A DNA stretch of 64,000 nt from Schistocephalus solidus (GCA_017591395.1 WEDG01004201.1:39397-103396); one strand, 5' to 3'; positions 46,348 through 59,958 are shown, counted from the stretch's first letter. Translations and numbers: made by a program. The notes: generated by a model from the letters alone, not told the origin.

Positions 46348-49300
46348 GTTCGTACGTATGCTTGAAGGAACTTCCGCGCATGCTGCACACATTAAAATTT
46401 CGGAATCATAAAGAGGCACGCCAAACAAAAACACCTATTATGCGCAGTCATGGAAATGATTTTTGTCGAACATAATTCGTAATTAAGTATGTACTGCAGA
46501 GTAGCATACCGACTTGAAAGTGAACATTATTTCAGCTACGTCTACCAATCGCACACGGAAACTAATTTTACCTAGTGAGGGCTCGCTTTCCAGCAGTCTT
46601 CAACGCCTTCATGAAGTATATATATTTTCTTGAGGAGACGGAAACGTTCAACCAAAAGGTAAAGAGTTTCCAAGTAGGACGAATTCTGACACGCTTTGAT
46701 GTTGGGTTGGGAGCCCATCATTCTTGAAATGTATCGTCGCAGCTTCAAAGGCATACATCTGATCCCAATTTGGCGTTTAGTCGCATGCAGTCATTGAAGA
46801 ATTAAAGTTCAGCGAACATAGATTTTCGACTATTTCTCGTCAGGTATGTACAATAATATTAATTAAAGTAAAGTAGTAAAAGTGAACATTATTAAATGGC
46901 AAAGGTTTAAGAAAGTTTAAACATGTCAGAATCAGGAGTACTTAGAGTTTATTTCTTTTAAGGTGCATTGGGATAGAGGAAGCCGAAGGTAATCTCTCAG
47001 TGAGTAATGCTTATGTTTCTTCTCTATAAGGCGGAGTGGCAGGATGGAGTTGCGAACCTGTAGAACCTGTCTTGGGACCAACTAACCCCGAAAGCTTGAA
47101 CCAACGCCACCTTCGAGCACAATATTGGGCTGGTTAGCCGTATACCTAATACTTGTGTTCAAGAGAACTTCTCATGGGAAGTTGAAGGAATTCGTAAGTG
47201 GTGTTGACAGAAAATACGTGAAAAATACTTTGGAAACCTCAAGAAACGTGGAGGCTGGCCGCAGTTCAAAATAGAAGAAAAATACCTGAACTGATAAAGC
47301 TTGCGCTCTTTAAGTCGCCACGTCCAAGGCGCTATGCTGTACTATCAGACACATTCAGTAAGCAAGATTTCGCATTTCCACTCGAAGAAATGTGATTGAA
47401 TTAACGCAGTAATGAAAATAACTGAAAAAATACATAGAGCGTCATTTAAACAGCTGACTGAAATGATACACATTTCCAAGTCTGCGTGCTATCGTATATG
47501 AATGAAATGCGTCGCATGTCTCAGGATAAGCAGTTCTTCAACCACAATTTATATTATTATTTCTTTGAACATTTAAGGAATTTCACCCAGGCTGCTTAGA
47601 GGGATTAAAAGGAGGTCTCAACCTTGGATTCAGCGGATGTATTTTGATCCCTTATCGCAGTAGTTTAAGGTAGACCCTAGCCGCTACGACCTACAGGCTC
47701 GGTTCCGTATAAGAAGAGAAGAAGTTGGAAGCCGATTGGGACGAAAGTGTATTGTGCAAAGAACTATCGGAGAAGAGGTTGGAAGAAGTTGGTAGCCGGA
47801 CGAGGGTACGGCGGGCGCCACGGGCGCGAGGTCCCAGATCTGAGACAATGGCAAGGTCATGTGTGAGTCAGCCTTGAAGGTTAGTGGCCAATAAGGACAG
47901 CGGGAATTGGCGAGAACCAGGCAGCCACTGATGCGAATGTGTAGCGGCCAAGGACTTCGAGGTTGGCACACACACGGGCGAGTAACGCACCTGTAGTCGT
48001 TATTAGACGATGCGCGTATTGAACAGGGTCTCTAAGCACCATGCCGATCACTCAAACGCAACAGTCATTAGAAGGAACGGCAAAAATGTTGGAAATGGAT
48101 TCTAGTATTAAGAAGGATATAAAGGTATGAAAGGGCACAATAGGGAGCGTTACATGAAGCGATGTCCCTTTTGGAGTGGGGGGAATTATGTCATGTCTGT
48201 TGGATAACCGGTGGGGAGTGCAACGCTGTGGGCAACTGCAGGGTTGAGACGAGGGGATGCTGACATTGAACGGAGGATAACGATACGATAAGCGGTGACA
48301 GTACTCGTCGGGACGGGGGTAAGCGTTCGAGAGTGGAAGGGGGCACCGGCATCTTCAACGACATTCCGTCACTCCATCCCCATCCGGGATCCGCGCGAAA
48401 AGTGCTCCCAGCCCATTCAAACAATTCTGTCGGAACTGTGGTTCGTTACAAATGTGCATGTAGTCGCGAGCGTTTCAACATTGCAACATGCGCGCGGGGT
48501 TGGGCTACCACCCTCTTATATTGCTCATTTAAAAGACCTTGGTTTTAGCAAGTAGCCATAGGCTACAAGGCTTGACATCTCTTAGGCTATGCAAGATGTA
48601 CAGGAAATTGCAGTCAATAGTGCCACTGGTCCATGCAATTCCAAAATGATTGGATGGGCCACAGCTGTCCAGTTACCTAGGACGCTCGTTAGATCGGAGT
48701 TCACCGATAGTGGGAACAGGGGAGAGAGTTTGGGGCCAGAATACCTTCCTATATTTCCTGTGTTCGAAGACATTCATCTTTCTTCAATTCCCGAATTATG
48801 TGAGCTAGGCTACGAGCATGATAGTGGATGGTGGACAACATTCTTCATGCAGCATTGCTAGTTTTCTTACCATTTGCCAAATCAGCGCCAAACAACACCA
48901 GTTTTTAGTACCGGTGCTTTTGTGTGATAGTTAACTCGCATAAGCCGAAAACTTTATTATGTCGTTGATATCAAAAGACTATTCCACCATCCGCCAGTCG
49001 TGGACTTGCGAAGTGTCCCACAGATCGGCTACCAGCCATGTCCCTTCTTTCTGCCTATAGGGGCTGAGGATGTTCTTCTGCTGATCAGTACCCAAAGCTT
49101 TCATATGCCCATCCAAAACCTTGTCTTTCTTTTGTCCCTTCATCCTTTTTCGATGCAATTCAGATAATATTTAGATTGCATTAGGAGGTTTTTCCATATC
49201 TGTCAATTTTTAGTATCAAAGGTAACCCGTAAATCCTCTCCCTATAAGTTTGTAAGATAACGATTGCAACAGCTGTATGAAAACCGGCAAATTGATATTT

Positions 49301-51925
49301 GTCATCCCGATACAGCGCCAAATGCTATAGGAGTTATATTTGTAGTTTAAATCGTCAGCATAACATCAGGCCTAGTATAATTGACGGGTTAACGGGGCTG
49401 CAGGTTACTCTACGCGTCCGCGGCTGGCGTAATTTGGTACCACCCTCTGCGATGGATGGCTACGACATAGGTAGTTTTTAAGTCACAGAGATGCATGAGC
49501 GGTTGCGGGCCTTACGGCGATTGCTTCGTCAGCTGTGATTGGGCGCTGGTCTGGAAACTCGATTCTGTACAACAGGTCATAAGCCATAGCGATATTATGG
49601 AGTTGAGAACGTTGATCATTGTCAAAACACGACTTTAGCTGCCTAGTGGATACAATATGGGAACATTTCACTAGTGGGTTTGAGGCGTGGATGGAGATGT
49701 GTAACCTCATATTGAGGACATACGATATACCAGGTTTGACTTAGTAACTCCCATCAAATGGTTGCCAAAATTGCACTTTAATATTTCGTCGTATAGTGCA
49801 TAGGTTAGGGTATAAATTTGTTGGGGTGACTCAGACATCTTCATTATTTAGCAATGGTTGTACGGTCGGACGTTAAAATGTGGAATTCGAAATTGTGCAG
49901 AAGGTTGCAGCGGCACCATGCTGGAAAGCGGCGATAGGGTACATAGGTTTTCCATGTCAGCACGTATTATTACATGGGGTGAGGGCTGCGCTGTAAATTT
50001 ATCAACTGAGCCTCTATTAAGAAGTTGAAATAGTTTCTTCTATAGAAGTCATACCCTGATGCGTACTAGGCGATATTTTATAAAACATTTACTGTGACCA
50101 CTGTCGATAGAAGCGAATAGGTGAGTTCCGGGAAGCAGTTCATAAGAAGTTGCGATTTCTGGAACAAGAAGTATATTGGCCTGGCCCTTCGGATTCTCGC
50201 TCAAATCCAGTCGCAAACCGTCTTTGCTGATGGGTTAGGGTAAGACCAAAAATACAGGCCACTGAACTTCTTATTCCAGCAAACGCACATTCTTCTCGAC
50301 CATTATTATCAGGCCACACAGATTTCACGTTCTACGCGGCTGTCGAAGAGAATCCAGCGAATACCGTGAATGTTTCCTTGATAATTTTTAATTTTGTCTG
50401 TCTGATCTTTTACCAATGTGGAGTTTACATTTGAAGTTTATCTCAAAAGCAAAGCACGCAGTTGAATAGGAAGTCATAAAAGCAGTAAAGACGAAATATC
50501 GTCTTCAGCTTCGATGTCTGTTTTCCCCATGCACTCCCACTTACTACCACGCTTAGTTTCACCTCCAATAGACCACGTGTGCCTGAGTAACAGCATCCAC
50601 TTAATACTTAACGGCATGTAAATTATGAATAAGTTGTCGAGATAAAAGGTTTTCCTATCAGTGAACCAACAAACAGTTCGATAATTGTGAAGGGCTCTAT
50701 CAGTCTTTTTAATTCTTGTAGTTTGGATGGCAGCCAGCACGATCAATTTAGTCAACCCAAAACCATGAGTGTTTCAGCGCCAGACCCTCGGGGTGGCGGA
50801 GTTTCCTTGGGTGACACACCCTCATGCTGACCGCAGAACCCTGGGTCAGACATGCTACCAGAGAAGGCTGGCACCTTGCACATTCGTGTCTCTGTCATAA
50901 AAACCAATGCTGATGCTGACAAAAGGGCAGTGTCACATGAGATCTCATTGTGGGACAATGTCAACCTAGGGCCAAACCCTCCGTGCGAGTGTGTAATAAG
51001 GGTTCGGTTGTATGGCTGCAGTTTAAATCAATTGTTTGGCTGCTGTGCCATCTGATCCACCAATCAAAATGTTAAAAGTAAAACCCCATCGATTGCACAT
51101 TCTAAATATTTTTGAGATTGCCCAAAATGCTTCTTGCTGAAGATGGCGTTTTTTCAATGCAGACCTCTGACTATGGTTCCTTATCTTCAGGTTTACAAAA
51201 AGCCTCAACAGTGCCGGTTGATCAACAAAATAAGAAAATCGGGCGTGGTCATTCCTTATAATTTTGAGAAAAAAAGCGTTAACTAACTAACTAACAGATA
51301 TATCTGTCAAACAAAATTATTGGCAGTGCTCTTAGTATTTTCAAAAATACGACGCGCAAACACCAAGCCCCCAGTGATTATGGCTTTGCCAAAGAAAGCA
51401 GTAATGATATTATTCTAACAGATTTATAATCGCATAAATCACAAAAGATTTCCAATAATGATACAACTTAAGGAGCTTATGGTCGACATTTAATTTTAAA
51501 CTTACAAATTGCCTTATCCTTAACGCGATGTGGCCTCAAATATGTGAAAAAGACCCTCTCAACCATTCCTCTTTTATCATAAATAAAGACTTACATTTTT
51601 TAAAGAAGTTGTCTTTGACCTTAAAATAAATTTTGTTGTATGGCGCGGGTTTTTTCCCGAATTAAAACAAGCGAGTGGTCAGTTGAAGCCTCTGATACTA
51701 CGTTGAAAGTATGGTTCCCTTCGACTTTAAGGGCCTAGCCAACTGCTTAATTCGCCTACAAAATCTCCTGATTTTATCTTATAATTAAAAGTCTGACGAC
51801 GAATGCGTGCTCATACAACCCTAACCGCTAGTCAGATGATGTCAAGAGCAGGCTATCTTTCCAATCAATTTGGTTTTTCAATGAACACTGCGTTGCATAC
51901 AGGCTCATGGTTTTTTTCTTTCTAG
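46348..51925 (+). other. Transporter intron 7 (5.6 kb, the longest)
   Basis: Holds repeat family B copy 3 (47650-48290). The frames at 48295-48861 show no domain. The 48.9-51.9 kb part has no recognisable gene, RNA or repeat. Confidence 0.5.
47650..48290 (+). repeat. Dispersed repeat family B, copy 3
   Basis: CTCGGTTCCGTATAAGAAGA and AACTATCGGAGAAGAGGTTG match the other B copies. This copy extends further and includes the 48120-48290 block, whose reverse complement forms the left part of the insertion at 45331. It shares the GTGTGAGTCAGCCTTGA block with the 53-kb copy. Confidence 0.65.
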
Positions 51926-52017
51926 TTCGGCACTACTTAGCTGCATCCATCGCCCTAACTGCAACTTTTCTCATCGGACTGCCTTCAGCGCTCAGCATCG
52001 TATTTCTAGACAATCAG
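51926..52017 (+). CDS. Transporter exon 8 (TM9)
   Basis: Acceptor TTTCTTTCTAG. Reads RHYLAASIALTATFLIGLPS then ALSIVFLDNQ; the GLPSALS phrase at the end of TM9 is typical of bacterial-type NSS proteins. Donor GTGAGT, phase 0. Confidence 0.9.
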
Positions 52018-52074
52018 GTGAGTGCAAGTCTGCGGCTAACGGTACAGCATTTTCAACGAAATTGTTGATCTCAT

Positions 52075-52130
52075 CATCCTCATCATCCTCATCAACAGCA
52101 GCAGGAGCAGAAACAGCAACAACAACGAGA
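52075..52130 (+). repeat. Imperfect CAT/CAG trinucleotide run
   Basis: Short ATC, AGC and AAC triplet tracts just after exon 8. Confidence 0.8.
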
Positions 52131-53029
52131 AAGCCCTTTTTGTCGTCCTTTTAACGAAAAGTACAACTATTATCACCAGCATCAACACCTGAACTTAACT
52201 GTTCGACCTCGAGAACAAGCATGTTCGATGTGTGCTTCACAGCTTAGCGAACTCAGGACGGTGACTTGCGTATGAATCAGTGTTTAGTGCTAGGAGATAT
52301 GTGCCGCACTTGCCACCATTTCTGCTTCCCCAACCTACCTTGATCGAAAACAGTTTCAGAAGAGTCAGAGCATGCGTGCGTGCAGTGGATAGTAGAGCTT
52401 AACAGTCTGTCGACAAGGGCAACACACGGACTTGTATGAGCATGCTGGACAGTAAGCAGGTCGGATCCCACATGACTGGGAATGTCACAGAGGCCACACT
52501 ATGAAGGCGGCATTGCAATCTGACTCTCCGTCCTGAGAGGACGGAGTTATTCACTCAATTAGCCACCTTTCGAGCCAAAACATTAAGCAGGTCTTGATGG
52601 TGTCAAGGTGCATCAGATTATTTTTGATGAGGAAAGACCACGAAGTGCTGAGAGCACGGATGTTCCAGAGTCCGCTGTGCAGCCCGTCATCAATCTGGTG
52701 CTGGGACTAGCGTAGCGTGAGCCTGCGTCTGGACGCGGCACCACATCCCCATGTGTCGCATTTCATATGAGATGTGCGTCCTTTGCTGAAACCAGGTAAA
52801 CACGTGGCGTGCCCTCCGGAGTGGCCGTTTGTGGAACCGATACACAGAGGTCTGATTGTGGGGTTCAGGTTATATTGTCAGTTGGTAACCTTTTAAGCCA
52901 AAAGTTTTAGGGCGTTGTCATACTTTTCTAGGCGACTCTGACTTACTATCTGGAGGAATGCACTGATGTTCCGTGGGGATGACTGTTCGATGCTTTCTAT
53001 CTTCCCTCTTCCGTACACCATTTGATATC

Positions 53030-53580
53030 GCAGTAGCTTAAGTTATGAGGGAAGACCACACCCGATACGACCTTCAAAACCGGTTCCATATGAGAAGAGA
53101 AGGCGTGAGACGCCAATTGGGAGGATAATGTGTTCTGTACAGAAATATCACAAAAGGGGTTGGACAAATTGGGCTGCCGGACGAGGGAACGTCTGATATT
53201 CGCGAAGGCCACATTCCAAGCGCGAGACTGTGGAGTCGTTATAGGGCACTGAGCGAGGTCATTTGTGAATCAGCCTTGAGCATGGTTGGCTAGATTGGAC
53301 AGTCGGATTGGCGAGGACGAGATAGACTCTGATGCGCACATGCAGGTAGCCACGAGAGGTTCAGAATTGCAACATTCGCGAGGAATCGGGCCGACCGAGC
53401 CTCTCAGCCATCTGGTGCGAACAGACCTGCATGCGTTCGTCTACCTATGACCCACAGGTTGCAACAGGGAATTTCCTTCACACTGTCGTGAGAGCTGCAT
53501 GTTCTGTGCGTGTATGTGCGGCAGGTTTCTGCGTGGGGTATGAAATTGTTGGGCGACGGGGTTGAGAATGTGGTGCATTA
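53030..53580 (+). repeat. Dispersed repeat family B, copy 4
   Basis: ACCGGTTCCATATGAGAAGA, a GAAATATCACAAAAGGGGTTGG-type block and CTGCCGGACGAGG follow copy 3. The GTGAATCAGCCTTGA block and a terminal TTGGGCGAC..GGGTTGAGA block are also shared. It ends about 130 bp before the ATC microsatellite. Confidence 0.65.
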
Positions 53581-53712
53581 ACGCCGATTTTCATGAACGC
53601 GCTTATGGCCAAGCAGACTAACGTCAGTGGACAGTTGCGTCGGATGCAATGAGTGTAGGTTGGTGTTCTTACCACCACCACCACCTCCAGCAGCACTACA
53701 GCCATCACCGCT

Positions 53713-54144
<432 letters not shown>

Positions 54145-54264
54145 ATAGTCCGTTTTCCTGATCGGTCGCATCCGATAACAAGACATATTCTCCCGCTTGC
54201 TTTCTCATCTTGATTCGTAAGCTAACAGCCCTGTTGAGCATTCTTTGTGTAATTTTTTCTTCAG

Positions 54265-54416
54265 GACTCTGTCTGGGGATTCGCTCTGCTCATATCTGGT
54301 GTCCTTTTCTGCCTCCTGGTCATAATCTACGGAGCAAACAAGTTCAGGCAAAAGATTGTAAATGAATTCGGACACCAAGATTGGCATCTTCCTCGCATTT
54401 GGATTGTGATAGTCGT
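54265..54416 (+). CDS. Transporter exon 9 (TM10 and start of TM11)
   Basis: Acceptor TTTTTTCTTCAG. Opens DSVWGFALLISGVLFCLLVI; the first Asp aligns with the extracellular gate Asp of LeuT (D404, paired with the TM1 Arg). A cytoplasmic loop (NKFRQKIVNEFG) follows, then RIWIVIV of TM11. Donor GTACGT, phase 2. Confidence 0.9.
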
Positions 54417-55121
54417 GTACGTCTGCCCGTTCTATGTGTAATGATTTGGTTACTGACAGTGTGATCTGTGCACTCATCGAATTGTGAGGTTATGATCTAA
54501 GTAACACCTTGTCGATAATGACTTCTAGTTTGTATGCAGCAAGAGCCCGTAAAGCTCACATAAGGATATGCATATGAGGAATTGCACGTTAAAATATGTT
54601 ACCGGCAAAGTAAAGGGGAGATTTGAAAGCCTATTACTACCTCGTTGGACGTCTGTATCCGGCCCCGCCTCGCTCTACGCCGAAATTACCGAACAGTTGA
54701 ACGTAGCTCAGTCAGTAATCTACTACCTACATCCACCGGTCTACCGCTTTAACCATCAGTCTACCTCTTATATCCTGTTAAAAAAAAAAAAACAGAAGCA
54801 CGTTACGTTGGCGTTTGCCAATCCGTCTTGCTCTGTATTTTTTACCTAGATTCTGCCGCTGCTGATGGGTTTGAGCTTTAATCCTAAACTTCGCGTGAAT
54901 ACATTTCTTGTTCCAGCGATCATGTCTAGCTAGTCTCACTTACAAAATGTTGCTAGCATTTCAATTTCGATTATCAATCAATAAATGAAAGTTTCTAATG
55001 ATAAGGCACGAGGGAGTGAGGTAGCCATTTCTAGTTGATTTTTCATCGTCATTCGGAAGAATTTCAGCAGATTTCCTATCCAGTCTGATCTTTTGTTTGT
55101 ATGCATCTTTACCTACTCCAG

Positions 55122-55239
55122 CTGCGTTGTCCCCGTGCTTGGCACCGTCTTCGTCGTTTGGAATATTTTAGACAACATTATCGGAAATCCATCGTGGAGT
55201 TCTATCACTTTGACTTCATTCCTTGTGATTCCCATTGAG
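55122..55239 (+). CDS. Transporter exon 10 (TM11 and TM12 start)
   Basis: Acceptor ACCTACTCCAG. Reads CVVPVLGTVFVVWNILDN, a short loop, then SSITLTSFLVIPIE at the head of TM12. Donor GTATGC, phase 0. Confidence 0.88.
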
Positions 55240-56777
55240 GTATGCAGCAATCAATGGTTTTACTAGTTTTATGTAATTTTCATTTCATGTCTAAGTCATG
55301 AATCGACACAATGATACTCTTCAACTTTATTTGAATTGTATGCATCACCAGTAATATAGTTCTGGCTCTGTTTACCGTGAGCGGTTTGCAAGCAGAGGGA
55401 GAAGGATGCAGATCCAGATATCGGTGGCTGGTGAAACAAATCCTCCCGAAAAATGAGTGTGTATGCATAGACTTTGAAATTCAATGGACTCCTACGCCTT
55501 TGCCGGTTGAATCTACAATCAAGCGGGCCTATCGCATACCCTAAAATTCACCATAGATACCGGAGGGGACAAAAGTCTTCACCATGACAGCCCTTACGCA
55601 GTTAGTTCTTTGTCACGAATTCTGTGAATGGGATGCCTTTCTGTAGAATTTGAAATTCTGCAATTATTATTTATGGGTCAAAATCTACAGAAACCTCCAC
55701 CAAATTAAGAACTCATAAGACATTTATCCCAAATGCTTAATGGATCAATTGATGGATCTATAGGGCATCACTGACGAACCATCCATAAAATGCCACATGT
55801 CGATAATTCCTGCCGACCACGATAGGAAATTTTTGTGATAAATCATGCTGATTAACACCATTTCAGTTTACCTACGCACATTGACTTCAAACATTTTAAG
55901 ATATAAATTTCACTAAGAGCCGTTTCCTCGTCGTGCCAAGTAAAACTTCAAAGGCAATTTAGAATTCCTTCCTTACAGTCCGGAAACAGTAAAAATGAAA
56001 TGTTCAAACTTTGATCTCAAAGGGTCAGAAAAAAACAAGCATTCAGAAGTCTTCAGAGACCCTCCCTTCAGTAAGAGAGACAGCGAAATAAACCATACAG
56101 TGCTTCACCGATGCTACGTTTGCGCCTAAAGTGAACTAAGGTTTTATTCGTACTCCCTTAATTTTCTATTTAAGATTTTTTTCAGAAATGTATCCTGAAT
56201 ACTGAATACGGTATACCGAGGTGCATTGGAACCTGACAATGATTGGTTTTATCACCAAAATTGACACAATTTGACAACAAATTGGCACACATTGACACAA
56301 AATGATAGAACACGAATAAACCATGGAGTGAAATTTAAAAATAACGCCCGTGAATGTATCTGGATCAGTACAATATCGGGAAGTAATTGCAACATTGCAT
56401 ATAACCGTAAAGATACAGGCATAAATGCCCTGGAAGCCTGAGGTTTTGGTCAGTGCTTCTGATACTTCCTTGGGTTTGTGTCATTTTGTCTGATTGTTGT
56501 AGACAGCTCTGTGAAAAATTGGCTGGTTGAAATCTAGTGAGACTGCAAACAAATTTGATGAGAGCTGCTCCATTGTTGGTGGTTTTGCCACACTTATGAT
56601 GGTGTACTTAACGTGCTTGGTTTTATTTGCAGCAACTTTGGAATTTTCCTGAGTAGTTCTGTTAAATCCTGTTAACCAATCCGATAGAAAATTTGGATAC
56701 AAGTAAAGGACGTCGCTTTTCCGAGCTTAAGACAATAGAAGCCAATGGAAAGGCTCCTGGGTAAGGATTACTTATCT

Positions 56778-57062
56778 AGCCCCCTAGCACAGGATCAGGA
56801 ATAGGAATACTCAGTCCAAGTTATAGAAGTGACCCTCTGCATAATTCCAGTAAGATTAAATATTTCCATGCTCTTACATTAACACTGGGCCGTAACCCTA
56901 ATCTTAACACTAGCACTACTCTAAACCCTGAAGGTATCACTTACCTTAATCTAAACCCTAAACTGATCCCTAACTTATCTTACCGCTGACCCTAACCTTA
57001 ATGATAAACCTAATCCTTGTGTTTGGGGTGGTTCCTTTTCTCATGTCCTTTTTAGGGGACCA
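56778..57062. mobile_element. MITE-like element with CCCTAA-like core, copy 2
   Basis: The left arm contains CTAGCACAGGATCAGGAATA. The right arm at 57023-57062, reverse-complemented, matches it and the 34.37-kb arms (GGTTCC...ATGTCCTTTTTAGG on the plus strand). The core (56890-57005) is made of CCCTAA/CCTTAA-like units, so it is inverted relative to copy 1. Confidence 0.55.
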
Positions 57063-58080
57063 TATATGTCATCCTTACGTGTTCTGTCTCTTGTCCTTTC
57101 TCTCAGCCATCTTATTCACGAAAAGTCATCACACCTGCGAAAGCATCAACGTGATGTCTTCAAAGGCTTGTGAAAAAGTGCGGTCTCATCCTACATTAGT
57201 TCTATGTATTGGCAACTAACATTAAGATGGCGTACATCAGTCTACCGTGATTGCCGTACGGGAGTAGCCGTTTCCGTCTTCTCTTGCAATAATAAGTCAA
57301 CTAAGACAGTTGTACGACGACTAGCAATCGTTGAAGGATAAGGTTTAACCGATAAAATGGGACATTGAGATTACCATTTCTGGTCTATTTCATCAGCAGA
57401 CAGCGATTCTCAATTTCCAGACGATAAGTGGCTTGTCCAGCATCCCCTTCTTGTTGGTAAAGAGTTTCTGCGTATTTTTAACTGTAGGGAGCTCCAGCTT
57501 ACCTCGGATAAGAAGTCCATTTACTTCAATTCATGGTTACTATCAGCGTGTTCTTTGAGGCTCATAAAGGACATTCATGAAGAAGAATGTTCTTAGAACA
57601 TGCTCGTACAGGGAAAGGTTGACCTTCAAATAACACCTGCTTCGTTGCGGTTTATTTTCCTCTACTGGGAGGATTACTAAGTCGTGTGCGCTTCGGCTGA
57701 AAAGCTTCTTTGGTGTTTATCATCGAGTAATATGTTTTGGTTTGAGGTCATAGAAGTTGAGGAGTCTAAGCACAAATATGTGATGAAAATTCCATTAAGT
57801 ACTTCTGATAGTTATGTGGCTGTACTTTCTATTTTACACTTGTGTAGGATGATAAATCAAAGGTAGTTTCTTTAAGTGCATTTTCCTCCAAATTGCCCAG
57901 TGCACGGACGGCTTTCGAGCTACCTTCATTTTTGCGTCAGTGAAGCTACTTGCGATATGTGGAAAATCATTGTGTAACTAGTGTCCTCCGGCAATGATCC
58001 TTAATTTTAAATCGATTGACACAGTAGTCTGCAGGTTCTTGGTTCAGCATCTCTATGACTACTTGGTGAAAGTACGCTGA

Positions 58081-58128
58081 AGAACAGTCGTTATTCCAGG
58101 CAGAAGAACAGTCGTTATTTCAGGCAGA
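58081..58128 (+). repeat. 24-bp tandem duplication
   Basis: The unit AGAACAGTCGTTATT[C/T]CAGGCAGA occurs twice with one difference. Confidence 0.9.
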
Positions 58129-58147
58129 AGAAAATTACCGGCCAAAA

Positions 58148-58316
58148 CTAGGGAGACTGGCATGGCCATTTCTGACTAATAAGCATTTATCAGGCGGTCT
58201 TACCCAACCCCAGCTGTTGTGCCATCCGAGGGTCGAACCCGCGGCCTATTGATTACAAGTTCGATGCTCTAACCATTGAGCCACGGACTCGTGATCTTGC
58301 CGGTTTAGATCGGGAA
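58148..58316 (-). repeat. tRNA-derived SINE, antisense copy
   Basis: On the minus strand a tRNA-like head includes GTGGCTCAATGGTTAGAGC (A box) and GGGTTCGACCCTC (B box), with TGT in the anticodon position. A non-tRNA body ending near 58148 matches the 24.2-kb fragment. Acceptor-stem halves do not pair, so it is not a working tRNA. Confidence 0.8.
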
Positions 58317-58349
58317 TATTCGCATTGATTGGTACTCGCTCACCGAACA

Positions 58350-58525
58350 CTCCCGATCTAAAACTGCAAGACCTCTAGCTCGTTGCTCAATGGTTAGAGC
58401 GTCGAACTTGTAATCAACTTGTCACAGGTTCGAGCCTCGGTTTGTGTACCACCTGGGGTTACGTATGGCTGGCGGATGACGCCTAACACACCAGAAATGA
58501 ACATTCCCGTTTCCCTGATCTTTGC
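58350..58525 (+). repeat. tRNA-derived SINE, sense copy
   Basis: Mirror image of the antisense copy, with CTCAATGGTTAGAGCGTCGA, a CACAGGTTCGAGCCTC B box, and the body block TATGGCTGGCGGATGACGCC. The short flank CCCGATCTAAAACTGCAAGA also pairs with CTTGCCGGTTTAGATCGGGA beside the other copy. Confidence 0.8.
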
Positions 58526-58784
58526 CGTCAAGGTTCATCTGCCTATGATACTAGCCGCTGTGCGGTTCGAGAATGAGCTCCAAGGTAAAAGGGGACCAGT
58601 GAGTTTCAGTAAGCATCTACCAAGTACTTATCCCCCCTAAAATTCGTTTTTAGTTAAACGCTGGATGTTTAAAGGCCATAGGTTGTATATTCGAATGTGC
58701 TTTATAAAAATTAATTACGTGTTTACTTTGTGAGTATTCATGTCTTCCGAAAGTGCCACATCTGAGGGAAGGAAACATTTTCGA

Positions 58785-59022
58785 AGAGGGTACAGGAATA
58801 TGTATCGTCTGGTATTCCAGGTAGCCTTGCGCAAATTTTCAGGATGGTTGGTGCTAGCGTTGAGCTTAGGAGAACAGTAGTTGAGGGTTAGGTTTGAGGT
58901 TAAGAGGGGAAGATTAGGGTTAGGGTTAATGCTAGAGCGCGGGAGTAGGTACGGCAAGAATTTAGAGCAGTACCAACTGTAGTATGAAGTTGGTACTTGT
59001 TCCCATGTCCATTGTAGTTTTA
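58785..59022 (+). repeat. TTAGGG-like block, possibly a third MITE-like copy
   Basis: GATTAGGGTTAGGGTTAATG near 58911-58930 with GAGGGTTAGG upstream. The right flank (TTGGTACTTGTTCCCATGTC, near 58990) resembles the right arms of the two MITE-like copies. The left arm is not clear. Confidence 0.45.
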
Positions 59023-59455
59023 GTTCATTTAACTAACGCTTGCATAGGTTGAACAATGATCAGTTCCCCCCTATGATTGTCAGAATGCTGGTCAAGCATT
59101 TAGTCATAGCATCATTTGCATTTGCCTTGAGGCTTCTGGAACTTTGTCTCCTTCTGCTCAGACGAAAATTAGGTGGAGGTGACTCAGATTAAGAGTTTTG
59201 TGAGCAGTATTTCAACTTACATAGGATGCTAGGCTCATAACTCCTCATGCATGCCAGCGTGCCAAAATTTTTTTAACACTTGAAACTCATAAACAGCCCA
59301 GCTGCTTCCTTACTTCAAGCAGTAGCACTGAAGAGAACGTAGTTTCCAAACAGTGCAGGGGATGAATGTTGTGCGTATTCATCACCTAAGTGACTTATTT
59401 TCCTGTCAGATTTTGAGAATTATGTTCATGCGTTATGTTGTTACCTCTTCCACAG

Positions 59456-59662
59456 TGGCTTATACTCCTCACTCTGCTGATCGTTTTGAACATCATAATC
59501 GTAAAATGCCGTCTGAACTTCTTCCAAATGGATTCGGGACAAGGCTACGATCCCTACAGCCTGGAAGAAATACCGCCTTATGACGGGAAGTCGGTAGTGG
59601 AGTTTGAGGTGGAACTGTCAGAGACCTGTTCCAACGACGACGAATCAATCACAAAATTCTGA
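59456..59662 (+). CDS. Transporter terminal exon 11 (TM12 and C-terminal tail)
   Basis: Acceptor ACCTCTTCCACAG. Reads WLILLTLLIVLNIIIVK to complete TM12, then a hydrophilic, acidic cytoplasmic tail of about 50 residues (GYDPYSLEEIPPYDG ... CSNDDESITKF) and a TGA stop. The tail has several Tyr, Ser and acidic residues but no motif I can name. Confidence 0.92.
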   Translation, partial: WLILLTLLIVLNIIIVKCRLNFFQMDSGQGYDPYSLEEIPPYDGKSVVEFEVELSETCSNDDESITKF

Positions 59663-59738
59663 ACACGTAGTGAACGCGGACTCCTTCTGCCCAAAACCGT
59701 ATTTTTTGGAAATTTTCAGCGTACTATATTTCAGTCGA

Positions 59739-59744
59739 AATAAA
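59739..59744 (+). promoter_or_regulatory. Polyadenylation signal of the transporter gene
   Basis: AATAAA lies 77 bp after the stop codon, within the usual range for a short 3' UTR. Confidence 0.65.
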
Positions 59745-59958
59745 AAAAGGTATACACAATCTTTACATGGAAGAACCCTCACCTAGCATTTGTATCCTAG
59801 AGAACCTAAAATGTGGTTTTCGGAAGGCATGTGTTAACATGCGTTAGTTTGTCGCCTTGTCGAGGGATTTCATCCCTAGAGCCCACTCAGACTGTCGCAC
59901 TGGGACTACCGCTAAACGCTTGAGAATATACGGCTAAAGACGGGAATCGATTGGGTGA

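Larger units (their letters stand above)
55240..59455 (+). other. Transporter intron 10 (4.2 kb)
   Basis: Contains two MITE-like TTAGGG-core elements (56.78-57.06 and about 58.8-59.02 kb), an inverted SINE pair (58.15-58.53 kb) and a 24-bp tandem duplication (58081-58128). No coding exon was recognised. Confidence 0.5.

Noticed and set aside
58225..58310. A threonine-type tRNA gene (TGT anticodon) on the minus strand
   Set aside because: A and B boxes are present but the acceptor stem does not pair and the T stem has mismatches. A mirrored copy and a shared non-tRNA body identify it as a SINE.
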